Below are positions 1-7,613 of a DNA stretch of 64,000 bases, piece by piece. The translations under genes and the position numbers were made by a program. The stretch lies in the NCBI GenBank assembly GCA_051004735.1, contig JBPCKA010000021.1, forward strand, positions 1 to 64,000. Direction: 5' to 3'. The notes beneath the pieces are model-generated. The model did no database searches and had not been told where the DNA came from. It saw only the letters and a list, made by a program, of their open reading frames with translations. The DNA comes from Euzebya sp051004735. Lineage in GTDB: Bacteria; Actinomycetota; Nitriliruptoria; Euzebyales; Euzebyaceae. Each line of letters opens with the position of its first letter. The stretch's first letter is position 1.

Positions 1-495
1 GGGTCTGGTCGGATGCGGGTCAGCCGGGCGTTGGTCCGCTCGATCGCTGATGATGCCGAACTGATCGGCCTGTTCACCGACGATGCCGACATGCCGGTGG
101 CGATCGGCGATGCCTACTCCCCGATCACCCCGGCGCTCCGTCGGGCAGTGATCGCACGCGATCAGGGCTGCCGGGCACCCGGCTGTAGTGCACCCGCGGC
201 CCACTGCGACGTCCACCACGTGATCCCCCGCGAAGACGGCGGTCCGACCGACATCACCAACACGGCGTTGATCTGCCGGCCCGATCACACCCCCCTCACC
301 CGTGGTCGCTGGCGAATGCGCATGGACCCTGATGGGACCCTGTACACCACCATCGGGCGGCACACCTACACCACCCGACCACGCCTGAACGCCCCACCCC
401 CACTGGGCAGGCCACCACCGCCGGGCCGATCACCACCACTCGGCGGCGGGCCACCCGGTAAGCAGTCGACAGATGATGAGCGGCTGCCGTTCTGA
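1..495 (+). CDS. DUF222/HNH endonuclease family protein, C-terminal part
   Basis: The reading frame is already open at base 1, so the gene starts outside the window and only about 164 C-terminal residues are seen. They hold a complete HNH nuclease core: CRAPGC, then CDVHHVIPREDGG, then an N-T-ALICRPDH segment with the paired zinc cysteines and the His-His metal/catalytic pair. This layout is typical of the DUF222-HNH proteins that occur in many copies in actinobacterial genomes. Their cellular role is not established; the family is often found as multicopy 13E12-like repeats. The tail after the HNH core is a proline/glycine-rich stretch of about 30 residues with no recognisable fold. The ATG at base 13 is internal to the domain and unlikely to be the true start. 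Confidence 0.85.
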   Translation, partial: GSGRMRVSRALVRSIADDAELIGLFTDDADMPVAIGDAYSPITPALRRAVIARDQGCRAPGCSAPAAHCDVHHVIPREDGGPTDITNTALICRPDHTPLTRGRWRMRMDPDGTLYTTIGRHTYTTRPRLNAPPPLGRPPPPGRSPPLGGGPPGKQSTDDERLPF

Positions 496-550
496 GAAGG
501 GTCGACTCGCCACGCCCGAAGGTTCCGGGCCGCCGCGGGAGGAACCTCTG

Positions 551-958
551 CTACGGGCCGTCCAGATCGGCTGCGGTGTCGGGGACGTCCACCGCGTATT
601 GCCGCAGAACCTCCAGTGGCACGACCAGCAGGGCGGCCTCCGTCGTCGAGGCAAGCACCACCGGGGCGGCGACCCCGTCGTTGTGAGCCCGGAGCCAATT
701 CGGGGCGGTCACACACCAGCGGTCACCTGGCTTGAGGCCCGGAAACTGATACTGGGGCATCGGCGTGGTCAGGTCATTGCCGATCGAACGCTGGTGCTCC
801 AGGAAGTCCTCGGTCATCACCGAACAGATGGTGTGGCTGCCCCGATCATTGGGTCCCGTCCGGCAACTGCCATCACGAAACCACCCTGTCATGGGGTCCA
901 CACTGCAGGCTTCCAGCGGACCGCCCAATACGTTTTGTTCGCTCACCAGGCCAATCAT
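551..958 (-). CDS. DUF2237 family protein
   Basis: This 135-residue protein has the full DUF2237 signature. NVLGGPLEACSVDPMTGW lies near the N-terminus, followed by the C-x-TGPND-GSHT-C-VMTE-FL block and then QFPGLKPGDRWCVTA. The conserved cysteines and the GDRWC motif are all present, so the protein looks intact. The family is small, cytosolic and of unknown biochemical function. The start is ATG at 958, but GTG at 946 (VSEQNVLGG) is equally possible because the conserved region begins a few residues later. There is no clear ribosome binding site. A short palindrome, GCCCGATTCGGGC, lies just upstream of the ATG. The gene is flanked by an HNH gene and a pseudogene and shows no operon partner. 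Confidence 0.82.
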   Translation of the reverse strand: MIGLVSEQNVLGGPLEACSVDPMTGWFRDGSCRTGPNDRGSHTICSVMTEDFLEHQRSIGNDLTTPMPQYQFPGLKPGDRWCVTAPNWLRAHNDGVAAPVVLASTTEAALLVVPLEVLRQYAVDVPDTAADLDGP

Positions 959-1042
959 GCCCGATTCGGGCAGGAATCAGCAGGTCGGTGTTGAAGGGCA
1001 GTCCACTCAACAACCGGGGCATGAACGCTGCGCCTGCGGTGC

Positions 1043-1902
1043 ATGGTGCACGAGATCACCGCCCCCGATCAGGGACTTGAGGGTCAAACCTCCCGCGAGA
1101 TGCGCATCTGGCCCCAACAGGAACTGCTAGTCGTGCAGAACCTGGGCTCCAAATGCAGCTATCTGATTCACATCTGCTCGCCGCCAGCAGTCACCGACGT
1201 GTTCGACTTCTATGACATCTCCGGTGACAAGGCCGCGGCACCCGAACTGGTCGCAACCTACGACCCGACCTCCGACCCCCACGAGTTCTTCCTGTGGGTC
1301 GATCCCGTCGACCGCGCGTTGCTGTTCATCAGTGCCACCTCCTTAAACCGGAGTGACCTGCACTCGATGACCCCGACCCCTGACGGGAACCAGACCTACC
1401 TGGCCTATCTGACCGGAGGGTTCTACATCGCCGACACCTCCGACGTCGTTGATGGCATAGACACCGCTGAGATCGAGCTGATCACGCCTGAGGTGCAGGG
1501 GCCCCGCTGGCCAGGCCCCGGTGCCGACAGCGCGATCCGGGTCCCCGGCAGCGACACCGCCCTGGTGACCGACGAGCTGGCCTTCATCACCTGGCATTCG
1601 GGAGGGCTACAGGTGGTCGACCTGTCAGATCCGACCAACCGACCCAGGCAGGCCAGTATTTCCCGCAGCCGCTGCCGGCGGTGGTGACAGAGGATCCGGC
1701 CCTGTCATCGAGGCAGGACAAGGTCGTGATGTGGTCGTTCCCCGTGATCCAGGACGGCCTGATCTACGTCGTTGATCTGCGCAACGGCCGGTACGTCCTG
1801 CGCTACACCGGCGATGGCGCCGACGTGGTGGACACCATCGATTTCCTGGAGGGCAACTCCAACCCGGGCGACGCCCTGCGGTTCGAGCAGACCTCGCCAT
1901 AA
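1043..1902 (+). pseudogene. LVIVD-repeat family protein, decayed remnant
   Basis: Two reading frames together encode the end of an LVIVD/beta-propeller-like secreted protein. Frame 2 (from 1043) carries HEITAPDQGLEGQTSREMRIW, then FFLWVDP, LHSMTPTPDG, and ends in LAFITWHSGGLQVVDLSDPTN. The expected continuation, GQYFPQPLPAVVTEDPALSS then VVMWSFPVIQDGLIYVVDLRNG, is found in frame 1 from about 1648 to 1902. A shift of frame therefore lies near 1640-1648. As I recall the family, the text also jumps across two internal stretches: after LLFISATS, and between TALVTDE and LAFITW. The N-terminus with its signal peptide is missing. Neighbouring genes show no such damage. This is a gene in decay rather than a sequencing slip alone. 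Confidence 0.7.
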
Positions 1903-1976
1903 CGCTCGGGAGTTGGCGCCTGGTTCAACACTGGGCAAAGTCGTCACAGACCGGTGGCGCGTCGGCTCGCGAGGGT

Positions 1977-1982
1977 TACACT
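1977..1982 (+). promoter_or_regulatory. Candidate -10 element of the structured RNA
   Basis: TACACT matches the TANNNT actinobacterial -10 consensus. It sits five bases before the first paired base of the hairpin at 1987, so a transcript would begin at the base of that stem. No good -35 is visible 17 bases upstream. Confidence 0.3.
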
Positions 1983-1986
1983 GCCT

Positions 1987-2056
1987 GTGCTGCCCGGCCC
2001 CGCTGCTGGATTCCCCCCGTGTCCAGTAGGTCCGTGAGGCCGGGCGGCACCTTTTC
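1987..2056 (+). ncRNA. Candidate small structured RNA (unknown family)
   Basis: A 13-bp outer stem pairs 1987-1999 with 2038-2050. An 8-bp inner stem pairs 2003-2010 with 2022-2029 around an 11-base loop. Between the stems is an asymmetric internal loop, CCG on one side and eight bases on the other. Each stem has a single G.U wobble (1991/2046 and 2005/2027). Both are stable only in the + strand transcript, because the opposite strand would have A.C mismatches, so the RNA is read on +. A short CUUUU tract follows at 2051. A TACACT -10 precedes it. The shape recalls a small hairpin RNA or an elaborate terminator. The GGAAGGAAGCA apical motif of bacterial SRP RNA is absent. Family and function are unknown. 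Confidence 0.45.
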
Positions 2057-2261
2057 GGTTAACTCCCCATGGAGGCCCGCATCGCAAGGGCGCTGCCTGT
2101 CCTCGGAATCCTGCTGCTGCAGCCCGATGTTCAGTCCGTAGCAGTACACCTGTGGGGCGCCGTGGAGGTGGTACTCGGGAATCGTCGTTCAGCGTGCCAG
2201 GCGCCACCACCACAATCCTGCCCAAACACGGTACGGACTTCGGATTTCCGTGCTGCTGCGC

Positions 2262-2267
2262 TACTGT
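2262..2267 (+). promoter_or_regulatory. -10 element for leaderless vanW-like mRNA
   Basis: TACTGT lies seven bases before GTG 2275, with no Shine-Dalgarno sequence between them. This spacing puts the transcription start at or next to the start codon. Confidence 0.45.
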
Positions 2268-2274
2268 GTCTCGC

Positions 2275-4119
2275 GTGCGTGATGACACCAAGATCAGTGC
2301 TCATGCCCACGACAAGAACACACGATCAGAAGGCCCTGCCGCTCGCGTCGCCGTGATGGATCATGGGTCTGAACCACCGGGTTGGCGGCCCACCATGAAG
2401 GTGGAATCCGCAGGACGTTCCTGGAAACCTGTGGCCGCGGTCCTGGGTGCGATCGGGCTGTTGGCCGTCGTGGGTGTGGTGATGGCGACCCGGTTGCCGG
2501 GCGGCTCGACCCTGGCGGGGACGCCGGTCGGCAGTGCCGATGATGCTGTGGGCGCACTGAGGTCCGCTCAGCAGCGTTTGGATCAATTGCAGTTTCGTTT
2601 CGTGACGACCGTCGGCAGCCAGAGCACGGTGGCAGGCTCCGATCTTGGACTGACGGTCGACCAGGATGCGTCTCGCGCTCCCGTGGGTCGCGGTATCCCG
2701 TCCCTACAGGCATGGGCCCGACGTATTCCTGAGGGACCTCTGGCCGCGCCCCTTGTGGCCCGGCCTTTGCCTCCCGAGACGTTGACCCAGGTGGCTCGCG
2801 ACATTTCCCGTGATCCTGTGGACGCCCAGGTTGAGGTGACCGCAGCCGGCGTGCAGGTCGAACAGGGCCAGGACGGCATCCACAGCGATCCTGGACAGGT
2901 CGAGGCTGCCATCGATGAGGCGCTGGACGGCATTGCCACCCTGCCGGTAGCCCAGTGGCCCGCGGTCCTTGAGGTACAGGTCGATGGTCCGGCCCTACCA
3001 CCCATGGTCGCCCAGGCCGACATCGACGCGGTGAGGCAGCAGATCACCCGGCTGGAGCAGGCCGAGGTGCAGGTGACGGCGGACACATCCGCCCCGCCGA
3101 CCGATGATGACGGCGGCAGCGCTGATGATGCGCAGCGCATCGACACGACGATCACGCTGAGCCCGCAGGAGTTGCGGTCGATGGTCGACGTCGAGGTTGT
3201 CGCTGGTGCACCGGACGGGGCCAGGTTGGCGCTGGTCCCCGACACCGAGAAGATCCCCGCCCGGGTCATCGCGCTGATGGATCTGGCGCGTATCCCGGCC
3301 ACGGTCACTGCCATGATCGAGAACCGGTCACCCACGCCCGAACGCAATGATGACCTGATCGATGTCAGCGACATCACCGGTGACATCGTGGTGGAGGGCA
3401 GCGAGGCAGGATTCGAGCCGGACCGTGAGGCGACTCTGGCCGCGATCGTCATGGCCGGACTTGATGGCGGCGGTGACGTCGACGTGATCGGTCAGGCCGA
3501 GATCGAGTCGGATCCGGCTGATCTGGGGATCGTCGAACCAGTCTCGACCTTCACGACCTTCTACACCGCCGGACAGTCCCGTGTGCAAAACATCATGCGC
3601 ATCGCCGAGATTGTCGACGGCACCATCATCCCACCGGGCGAGTCCTATGAACTCAACCATGCGGTCGGACGGCGAACCGTTGAGAACGGCTTCACGTTGG
3701 GTGGCGCGATCCTGGATGGGGAACTGGTCAGCGATGTCGGAGGTGGGGTCAGCCAGTTCGCCACGACCTTCTTCAACGCGGCCTGGTTCGCCGGTGTCGA
3801 TCTGGTCGACTTCAAGGCCCACAGTTTTTATTTCTCCCGCTACCCGGCGGGACGTGAGGCGACGGTCAACTTCCCCAACGTCAATCTTGAAATCCGCAAT
3901 AACACCCCCTATGCGATTCTCATCGACACCGACACGGACGCGACCTCGGTCACGGTGACGTTCTGGTCAACGCCCTACTGGGACGTGCAGACCATCACCG
4001 GACCCTGTGCGTGTGGCGGGGCGTTCAGCATCACAGTCGACCGAATCCGTTCGGCAGAGGGCGGCGAACCGATCGAGGAGTCGTTCACGACCTACTACAC
4101 CGTCCCCCGGGACCAGTGA
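2275..4119 (+). CDS. VanW family membrane-anchored protein
   Basis: The protein is about 614 residues. A cytosolic basic N-terminus is followed by one membrane span near residues 51-72 (PVAAVLGAIGLLAVVGVV), then a long extracytoplasmic part. The C-terminal quarter, from about residue 425, is the VanW domain: YELNHAVGRRTVENGFT, GGAILDGELVSDVGGGVSQFATT and the following HSFYFSRYPAGREATV block. Residues before it resemble the peptidoglycan-binding-like region seen in other VanW proteins. VanW function is unknown; an envelope role is inferred from the anchor. The start was placed at GTG 2275 because a TACTGT -10 lies seven bases upstream; ATG 2356 and ATG 2395 are alternatives that keep the membrane span. 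The gene converges on the next one with a gap of only seven bases. Confidence 0.85.
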   Translation: MRDDTKISAHAHDKNTRSEGPAARVAVMDHGSEPPGWRPTMKVESAGRSWKPVAAVLGAIGLLAVVGVVMATRLPGGSTLAGTPVGSADDAVGALRSAQQRLDQLQFRFVTTVGSQSTVAGSDLGLTVDQDASRAPVGRGIPSLQAWARRIPEGPLAAPLVARPLPPETLTQVARDISRDPVDAQVEVTAAGVQVEQGQDGIHSDPGQVEAAIDEALDGIATLPVAQWPAVLEVQVDGPALPPMVAQADIDAVRQQITRLEQAEVQVTADTSAPPTDDDGGSADDAQRIDTTITLSPQELRSMVDVEVVAGAPDGARLALVPDTEKIPARVIALMDLARIPATVTAMIENRSPTPERNDDLIDVSDITGDIVVEGSEAGFEPDREATLAAIVMAGLDGGGDVDVIGQAEIESDPADLGIVEPVSTFTTFYTAGQSRVQNIMRIAEIVDGTIIPPGESYELNHAVGRRTVENGFTLGGAILDGELVSDVGGGVSQFATTFFNAAWFAGVDLVDFKAHSFYFSRYPAGREATVNFPNVNLEIRNNTPYAILIDTDTDATSVTVTFWSTPYWDVQTITGPCACGGAFSITVDRIRSAEGGEPIEESFTTYYTVPRDQ

Positions 4120-4126
4120 GGCTCGC

Positions 4127-5419
4127 CTACTTCTGTGAAACGGGCACCGCGGCGGCATCCGGATCGGTGAGGACAGGCAACAGTGGGAACACCTGCTCGG
4201 CCAGGCGGTCGGCCCCCGCACGGGTCAGGTGGACGCCGTCGGGTAGGCGCATCTGGACCAACTGTCCCGAGGGGTCGGCCAGATAGTCGGCGTAGCGGCC
4301 GGCAGGATCCTCAAAGACGCGACGTGCGTCAACGTAGGACACCAGAGATCGTGAGGATGCCTCCCGCCGGTACAGCGAGGAGATGTAGTCCATCGACTCA
4401 TCAAATGAGGTGCTTCGCATCAGCGGTTGGCCGACCCAGATGACTGCTCTGCCGTCCTGCAGCAGCTCATCCATCAACGCGCCGACCCTGGCGGTGTAGA
4501 TCTGCTCCCATTCATCGCTGCCGATGTGGCGGAATCGGTTCTGGGCATCGCGCACGTCCTGGGCGTCATTGGCGCCCATCATCACGACCCACACGTCAGG
4601 GTCCAACGTTGTTGCCAGGTCTGCCGCCTTGGCCGGCCAGTCATAGAAGTCGGGGCGGGTCAGTCCTGAGGAATAGGTGAAGTCATGGGTGGCAGTGGCA
4701 GGCACGCCAGGCTGGTCGACGCGGTCGATGATGGCCGGACCCAACTGCTCGGTCAGCGAATCTCCGATGACCGCGATGCGAAGGGGATTGGTGGCGGTGA
4801 ACTGCACCTGCAGTCGTTCGGGCAGTTCGGCCGCCGTCAGCAACGCAGGGGCATCGGGGTCCAGACCCGCCGGAATAGCTGTCGCGTCGGCCAACGCGGG
4901 ATCCTCGGCCTCACGGCCGGCCACGGCAGCGGCCGCGGCCAGGGCATCGCCCGACAAGGGATCGACCGGGTTGCCCTGTGCGTCAAGTTCGACATCTCCG
5001 CCGGTGGTGGCCACGGTCGCGGTCGGCTCTGCTGCCGTGCCCGCGTCGACATCACGGCCCAGGCGCTGGGTCAGCAATGCACGTGGCTGGTCCAGTCCGA
5101 AGACACTGCTGATGCGCTGAAATGGCCACACCATCACCAGCGCGATGTCACGGGACAGCCCGTTGGGTTGGCGCTCAGCTGCCTCGGTTAACGACCTGAC
5201 GTTCAGCAGGCCGCCAAGCAGCAGCGCGATCAGCACGATCAGCAAGGCCTTGCCGGCGGGCATCGTCGCGCGATGAAAGGTACCCAGGTCGGTCACAGGC
5301 CGGCGGGGGAGCGCCTGTACACGCCGAGTGGACCGCACCGACGCACGTCCGCCGCCGGGCACGGCTTCACGTGTACCTCGAGTGTCCACAGCCACGCCGC
5401 CACCGTATCCGCTGGGCAC
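4127..5419 (-). CDS. SGNH hydrolase, DUF459 family, membrane anchored
   Basis: This 430-residue protein has a membrane span at about residues 57-75 (GKALLIVLIALLLGGLLNV) and a low-complexity acidic/alanine linker to about residue 200. An SGNH/GDSL-like hydrolase domain follows. The block I motif IAVIGDSLTEQ puts the nucleophile at Ser221, VVMMGANDAQDV supplies the Asn block, and LPDGVHLTRAG near residue 394 gives the Asp-His pair. DUF459 proteins are thought to act on O-acyl groups of envelope polysaccharides; that is family knowledge, not shown here. The start at GTG 5419 is uncertain; an ATG at the beginning of MPAGKALLIV would give a more usual short cytosolic tail. It lies 42 bases downstream of the epimerase gene and probably shares its transcript. 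Confidence 0.82.
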   Translation of the reverse strand: MPSGYGGGVAVDTRGTREAVPGGGRASVRSTRRVQALPRRPVTDLGTFHRATMPAGKALLIVLIALLLGGLLNVRSLTEAAERQPNGLSRDIALVMVWPFQRISSVFGLDQPRALLTQRLGRDVDAGTAAEPTATVATTGGDVELDAQGNPVDPLSGDALAAAAAVAGREAEDPALADATAIPAGLDPDAPALLTAAELPERLQVQFTATNPLRIAVIGDSLTEQLGPAIIDRVDQPGVPATATHDFTYSSGLTRPDFYDWPAKAADLATTLDPDVWVVMMGANDAQDVRDAQNRFRHIGSDEWEQIYTARVGALMDELLQDGRAVIWVGQPLMRSTSFDESMDYISSLYRREASSRSLVSYVDARRVFEDPAGRYADYLADPSGQLVQMRLPDGVHLTRAGADRLAEQVFPLLPVLTDPDAAAVPVSQK

Positions 5420-5461
5420 AGCCGGGTTGCGGACCTGCGGTGCTGCCTGCGTATGCCGTGC

Positions 5462-6184
5462 TCAGGGACTGATCCGCAATAGCTGCCCCTGACCGAAGTC
5501 AGGCGCCGGTCCGACATTCATCGCCAGATAGACACTGGCGGGAACGGAAATGTCGGCCAGGTACAGCTCACCTACCTCATCTCGGTATCTTAGTCCCGTC
5601 TTGGGCAGTGCCAGCGTCAGGGTGGCGTCAGCCCTGACCACCACTCCGGGTACGGAACCATCCGTGACGTCAAGTCCTGAGGGCGTGTCCAGTGACACGA
5701 CGTGACGGCCGAATGCCCCGAGGTTTGCGATCAGTCGGGCAACCCGGCCGCGCGGCTGGCCCTGCAGGGAGTACCCGATAAGGGCATCCACGACCACATC
5801 GGCAGGTACCACCACGTCAGTGACCACAGGTACGCCCATGCGACCAAGGATGTCGAGTTGGTGAGCGGGCACCGGGGTCAGCTCCGAGGGATCCTTGCTC
5901 AGTACCACCTGGACCAGCACGCCTCGATTGGCCAGGTGGCGCGCCGCCACCAGCCCGCCGCCACCATTGCCCCCTGTGCCTGCGAGCACCGTCGCTGTGG
6001 CGGGATCCCACCGCCTGACCACAAGGTCGGCCAGGGTCCTGCCGGCGTTCTCCATCATCTGGATCAGGTCGATGTGCAACTCCTGGATCATCACGTGATC
6101 GACGTGTCGCATCTGGGCGGCCGTGAGCCAGCCGACTGCGGCAGCGCGGACGGTTGGGACTGCTGTTGACTTGACGGTGGGCAC
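5462..6184 (-). CDS. nnrE: NAD(P)H-hydrate epimerase
   Basis: The 240-residue protein is a stand-alone YjeF N-terminal domain. It has LTAAQMRHVDHVMI, then MMENAGRTLADLV, then the Rossmann-like VLAGTGGNGGGGLVAARHLANRG segment and DALIGYSLQGQPRG. SLDTPSGLDVTDG closes the active site. The enzyme interconverts R and S epimers of hydrated NAD(P)H so that the repair dehydratase can act. The C-terminal dehydratase domain often fused to it is absent here, so that partner must lie elsewhere. The start is taken as GTG 6184 because a TACGGT -10 ends six bases before it; ATG 6187 would leave only three bases. It is probably co-transcribed with the SGNH hydrolase downstream. Confidence 0.88.
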   Translation of the reverse strand: MPTVKSTAVPTVRAAAVGWLTAAQMRHVDHVMIQELHIDLIQMMENAGRTLADLVVRRWDPATATVLAGTGGNGGGGLVAARHLANRGVLVQVVLSKDPSELTPVPAHQLDILGRMGVPVVTDVVVPADVVVDALIGYSLQGQPRGRVARLIANLGAFGRHVVSLDTPSGLDVTDGSVPGVVVRADATLTLALPKTGLRYRDEVGELYLADISVPASVYLAMNVGPAPDFGQGQLLRISP

Positions 6185-6190
6185 CATTCC

Positions 6191-6196
6191 ACCGTA
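6191..6196 (-). promoter_or_regulatory. -10 element for leaderless nnrE mRNA
   Basis: Read on the minus strand this is TACGGT, six bases before GTG 6184. There is no ribosome binding site between it and the start. Confidence 0.5.
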
Positions 6197-6258
6197 GCGA
6201 TGACGGGTACGTAGGCTGAGGCACTGTCACACCCCGCCGCCCGTCAGGACCCGCTCAC

Positions 6259-7476
6259 ATGTCATCACGCACCTACGACCTGATCATCTATGGCGCCACC
6301 GGGTTCACCGGCCGACTGGTCGCTGAGTACCTGACAGGTGCCGCCCCAGATGGTCTGCGCTGGGCGTTGGCCGGTCGTAGCAGGGAGCGCCTTGCCGACG
6401 TGGCCCGGGAAATCGGGCAGGCCGATCTGCCGTTGGTGATCGCCGATTCCTCAGATCCGCAGTCGCTGGGCCAGATGGCCATGTCGGCACAGGTCGTCTG
6501 CACCACGGTCGGGCCCTACGCCACCCACGGAACACCGGTGGTGCAGGCCTGCATCGAAGCCGGAACCGACTACTGCGACCTGACCGGCGAGGTGCAGTGG
6601 ATCCGTCAGATGATCGACACCTACCAGGAACAAGCAGCCCAGAGCGGCGCGCGGATCGTGCACACCTGCGGGTTTGACTCGATCCCCTCCGACCTCGGGA
6701 CGCTGTACGCCCAGCAGCAGATGATGCAGCGTCACGGGGTCTTCGCCTCCCACGTGAAGATGAGGGTGAAAGCACTCCGAGGCGGCGCGTCCGGTGGGAC
6801 GATAGCCAGCCTGATGAACGTGATGGCCGAGGCTGCCAACGATCCATCCGTCAGACGAATCGTGACCGATCCCTACGCATTGAATCCGGCAGGACAGCGT
6901 CAGGGGCCCGATACCAATGAGTCCCTCCGTCCGGTGTTTGACCCCGACTTCGACCAATGGGTCGGTCCCTTCGTGATGGCGGTCATCAACTCTCGTGTGG
7001 TTCGGCGCACCAACGCCCTGCTGAACCACTCCTGGGGCCAGAATTTCCGCTACGACGAGGGGATGCTGATGGGTTCGGGGCCTCTGGGCGCCGTGAAGGC
7101 TGCGGGCCTTGGGGCCGGTGTGGGCGGTGGCGCCGCGATGATGGCGGTTGGCCCCGTGCGGAACCTGGTCGGTCGGGTTCTGCCCGGCTCGGGGTCTGGG
7201 CCGGGGCCGGCCGCTCGCCAGAAGGGCTTCTTCGACATCCGTCTGGCTGCCCTGCACCCCACGGATTCCAACCGCAACGTGATGGTCAAGGTGACCGGTG
7301 ACGCCGATCCGGGCTATGGCTCGACCTGCAAGATGCTTGGTCAGTCGGCGCTGGCACTTGCCGCCGGCGAGGCAACGGTCGCAGGTGGCGTGTGGACCCC
7401 GGCCACCGCACTGGGTGAGCCTTTGTTGGAGCGTCTGCCACGACACGCCGGAGTCACCTTCGAGGTCCTCGGTTAG
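6259..7476 (+). CDS. Saccharopine dehydrogenase-like trans-acting enoyl reductase family protein
   Basis: The 405-residue protein opens with a nucleotide-binding fold, YDLIIYGATGFTGRLVAEYL, followed by WALAGRSRERLADV. It then has the VVQACIEAGTDYCDLTGEVQW block and HTCGFDSIPSDLGTL. All are typical of the actinobacterial saccharopine-dehydrogenase-like/trans-acting enoyl reductase family. Some mycobacterial members reduce double bonds for polyketide lipid synthases; others are uncharacterised, and no polyketide synthase lies nearby. A glycine-rich segment around residues 275-320 may be a membrane-associated insert. The start is ATG 6259, where similarity to the family begins. It diverges from nnrE across 74 bases. 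Confidence 0.82.
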   Translation: MSSRTYDLIIYGATGFTGRLVAEYLTGAAPDGLRWALAGRSRERLADVAREIGQADLPLVIADSSDPQSLGQMAMSAQVVCTTVGPYATHGTPVVQACIEAGTDYCDLTGEVQWIRQMIDTYQEQAAQSGARIVHTCGFDSIPSDLGTLYAQQQMMQRHGVFASHVKMRVKALRGGASGGTIASLMNVMAEAANDPSVRRIVTDPYALNPAGQRQGPDTNESLRPVFDPDFDQWVGPFVMAVINSRVVRRTNALLNHSWGQNFRYDEGMLMGSGPLGAVKAAGLGAGVGGGAAMMAVGPVRNLVGRVLPGSGSGPGPAARQKGFFDIRLAALHPTDSNRNVMVKVTGDADPGYGSTCKMLGQSALALAAGEATVAGGVWTPATALGEPLLERLPRHAGVTFEVLG

Positions 7477-7613
7477 GGTGGGCTTCAGACGGTCGGTCAC
7501 AGCCCTCCGCACCCCTTGTGCCGAGCGTGGCTGCCCGGTACCGTCAGCCTCCTTCCCCAGAACTTCATCCATGTGATTCCCGTCGAGGAATCCAACCGTT
7601 TTCGGGAAAGCCA

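Larger units (their letters stand above)
1903..2274. other. Intergenic region between the LVIVD pseudogene and the vanW-like gene
   Basis: Apart from the candidate RNA at 1987-2056 and the promoter of the next gene at 2262-2267, this 372-base stretch has no convincing coding sequence. Open frames here lack any recognisable motif or ribosome binding site. Confidence 0.6.

Noticed and set aside
1987..2056. Signal recognition particle (4.5S) RNA
   Set aside because: The hairpin lacks the conserved GGAAGGAAGCA-type apical sequence and the symmetric loop of SRP RNA.
5273..5517. Small frames around the start of the SGNH hydrolase gene
   Set aside because: Their composition is typical of GC-rich noise and the SGNH/nnrE genes explain the region.
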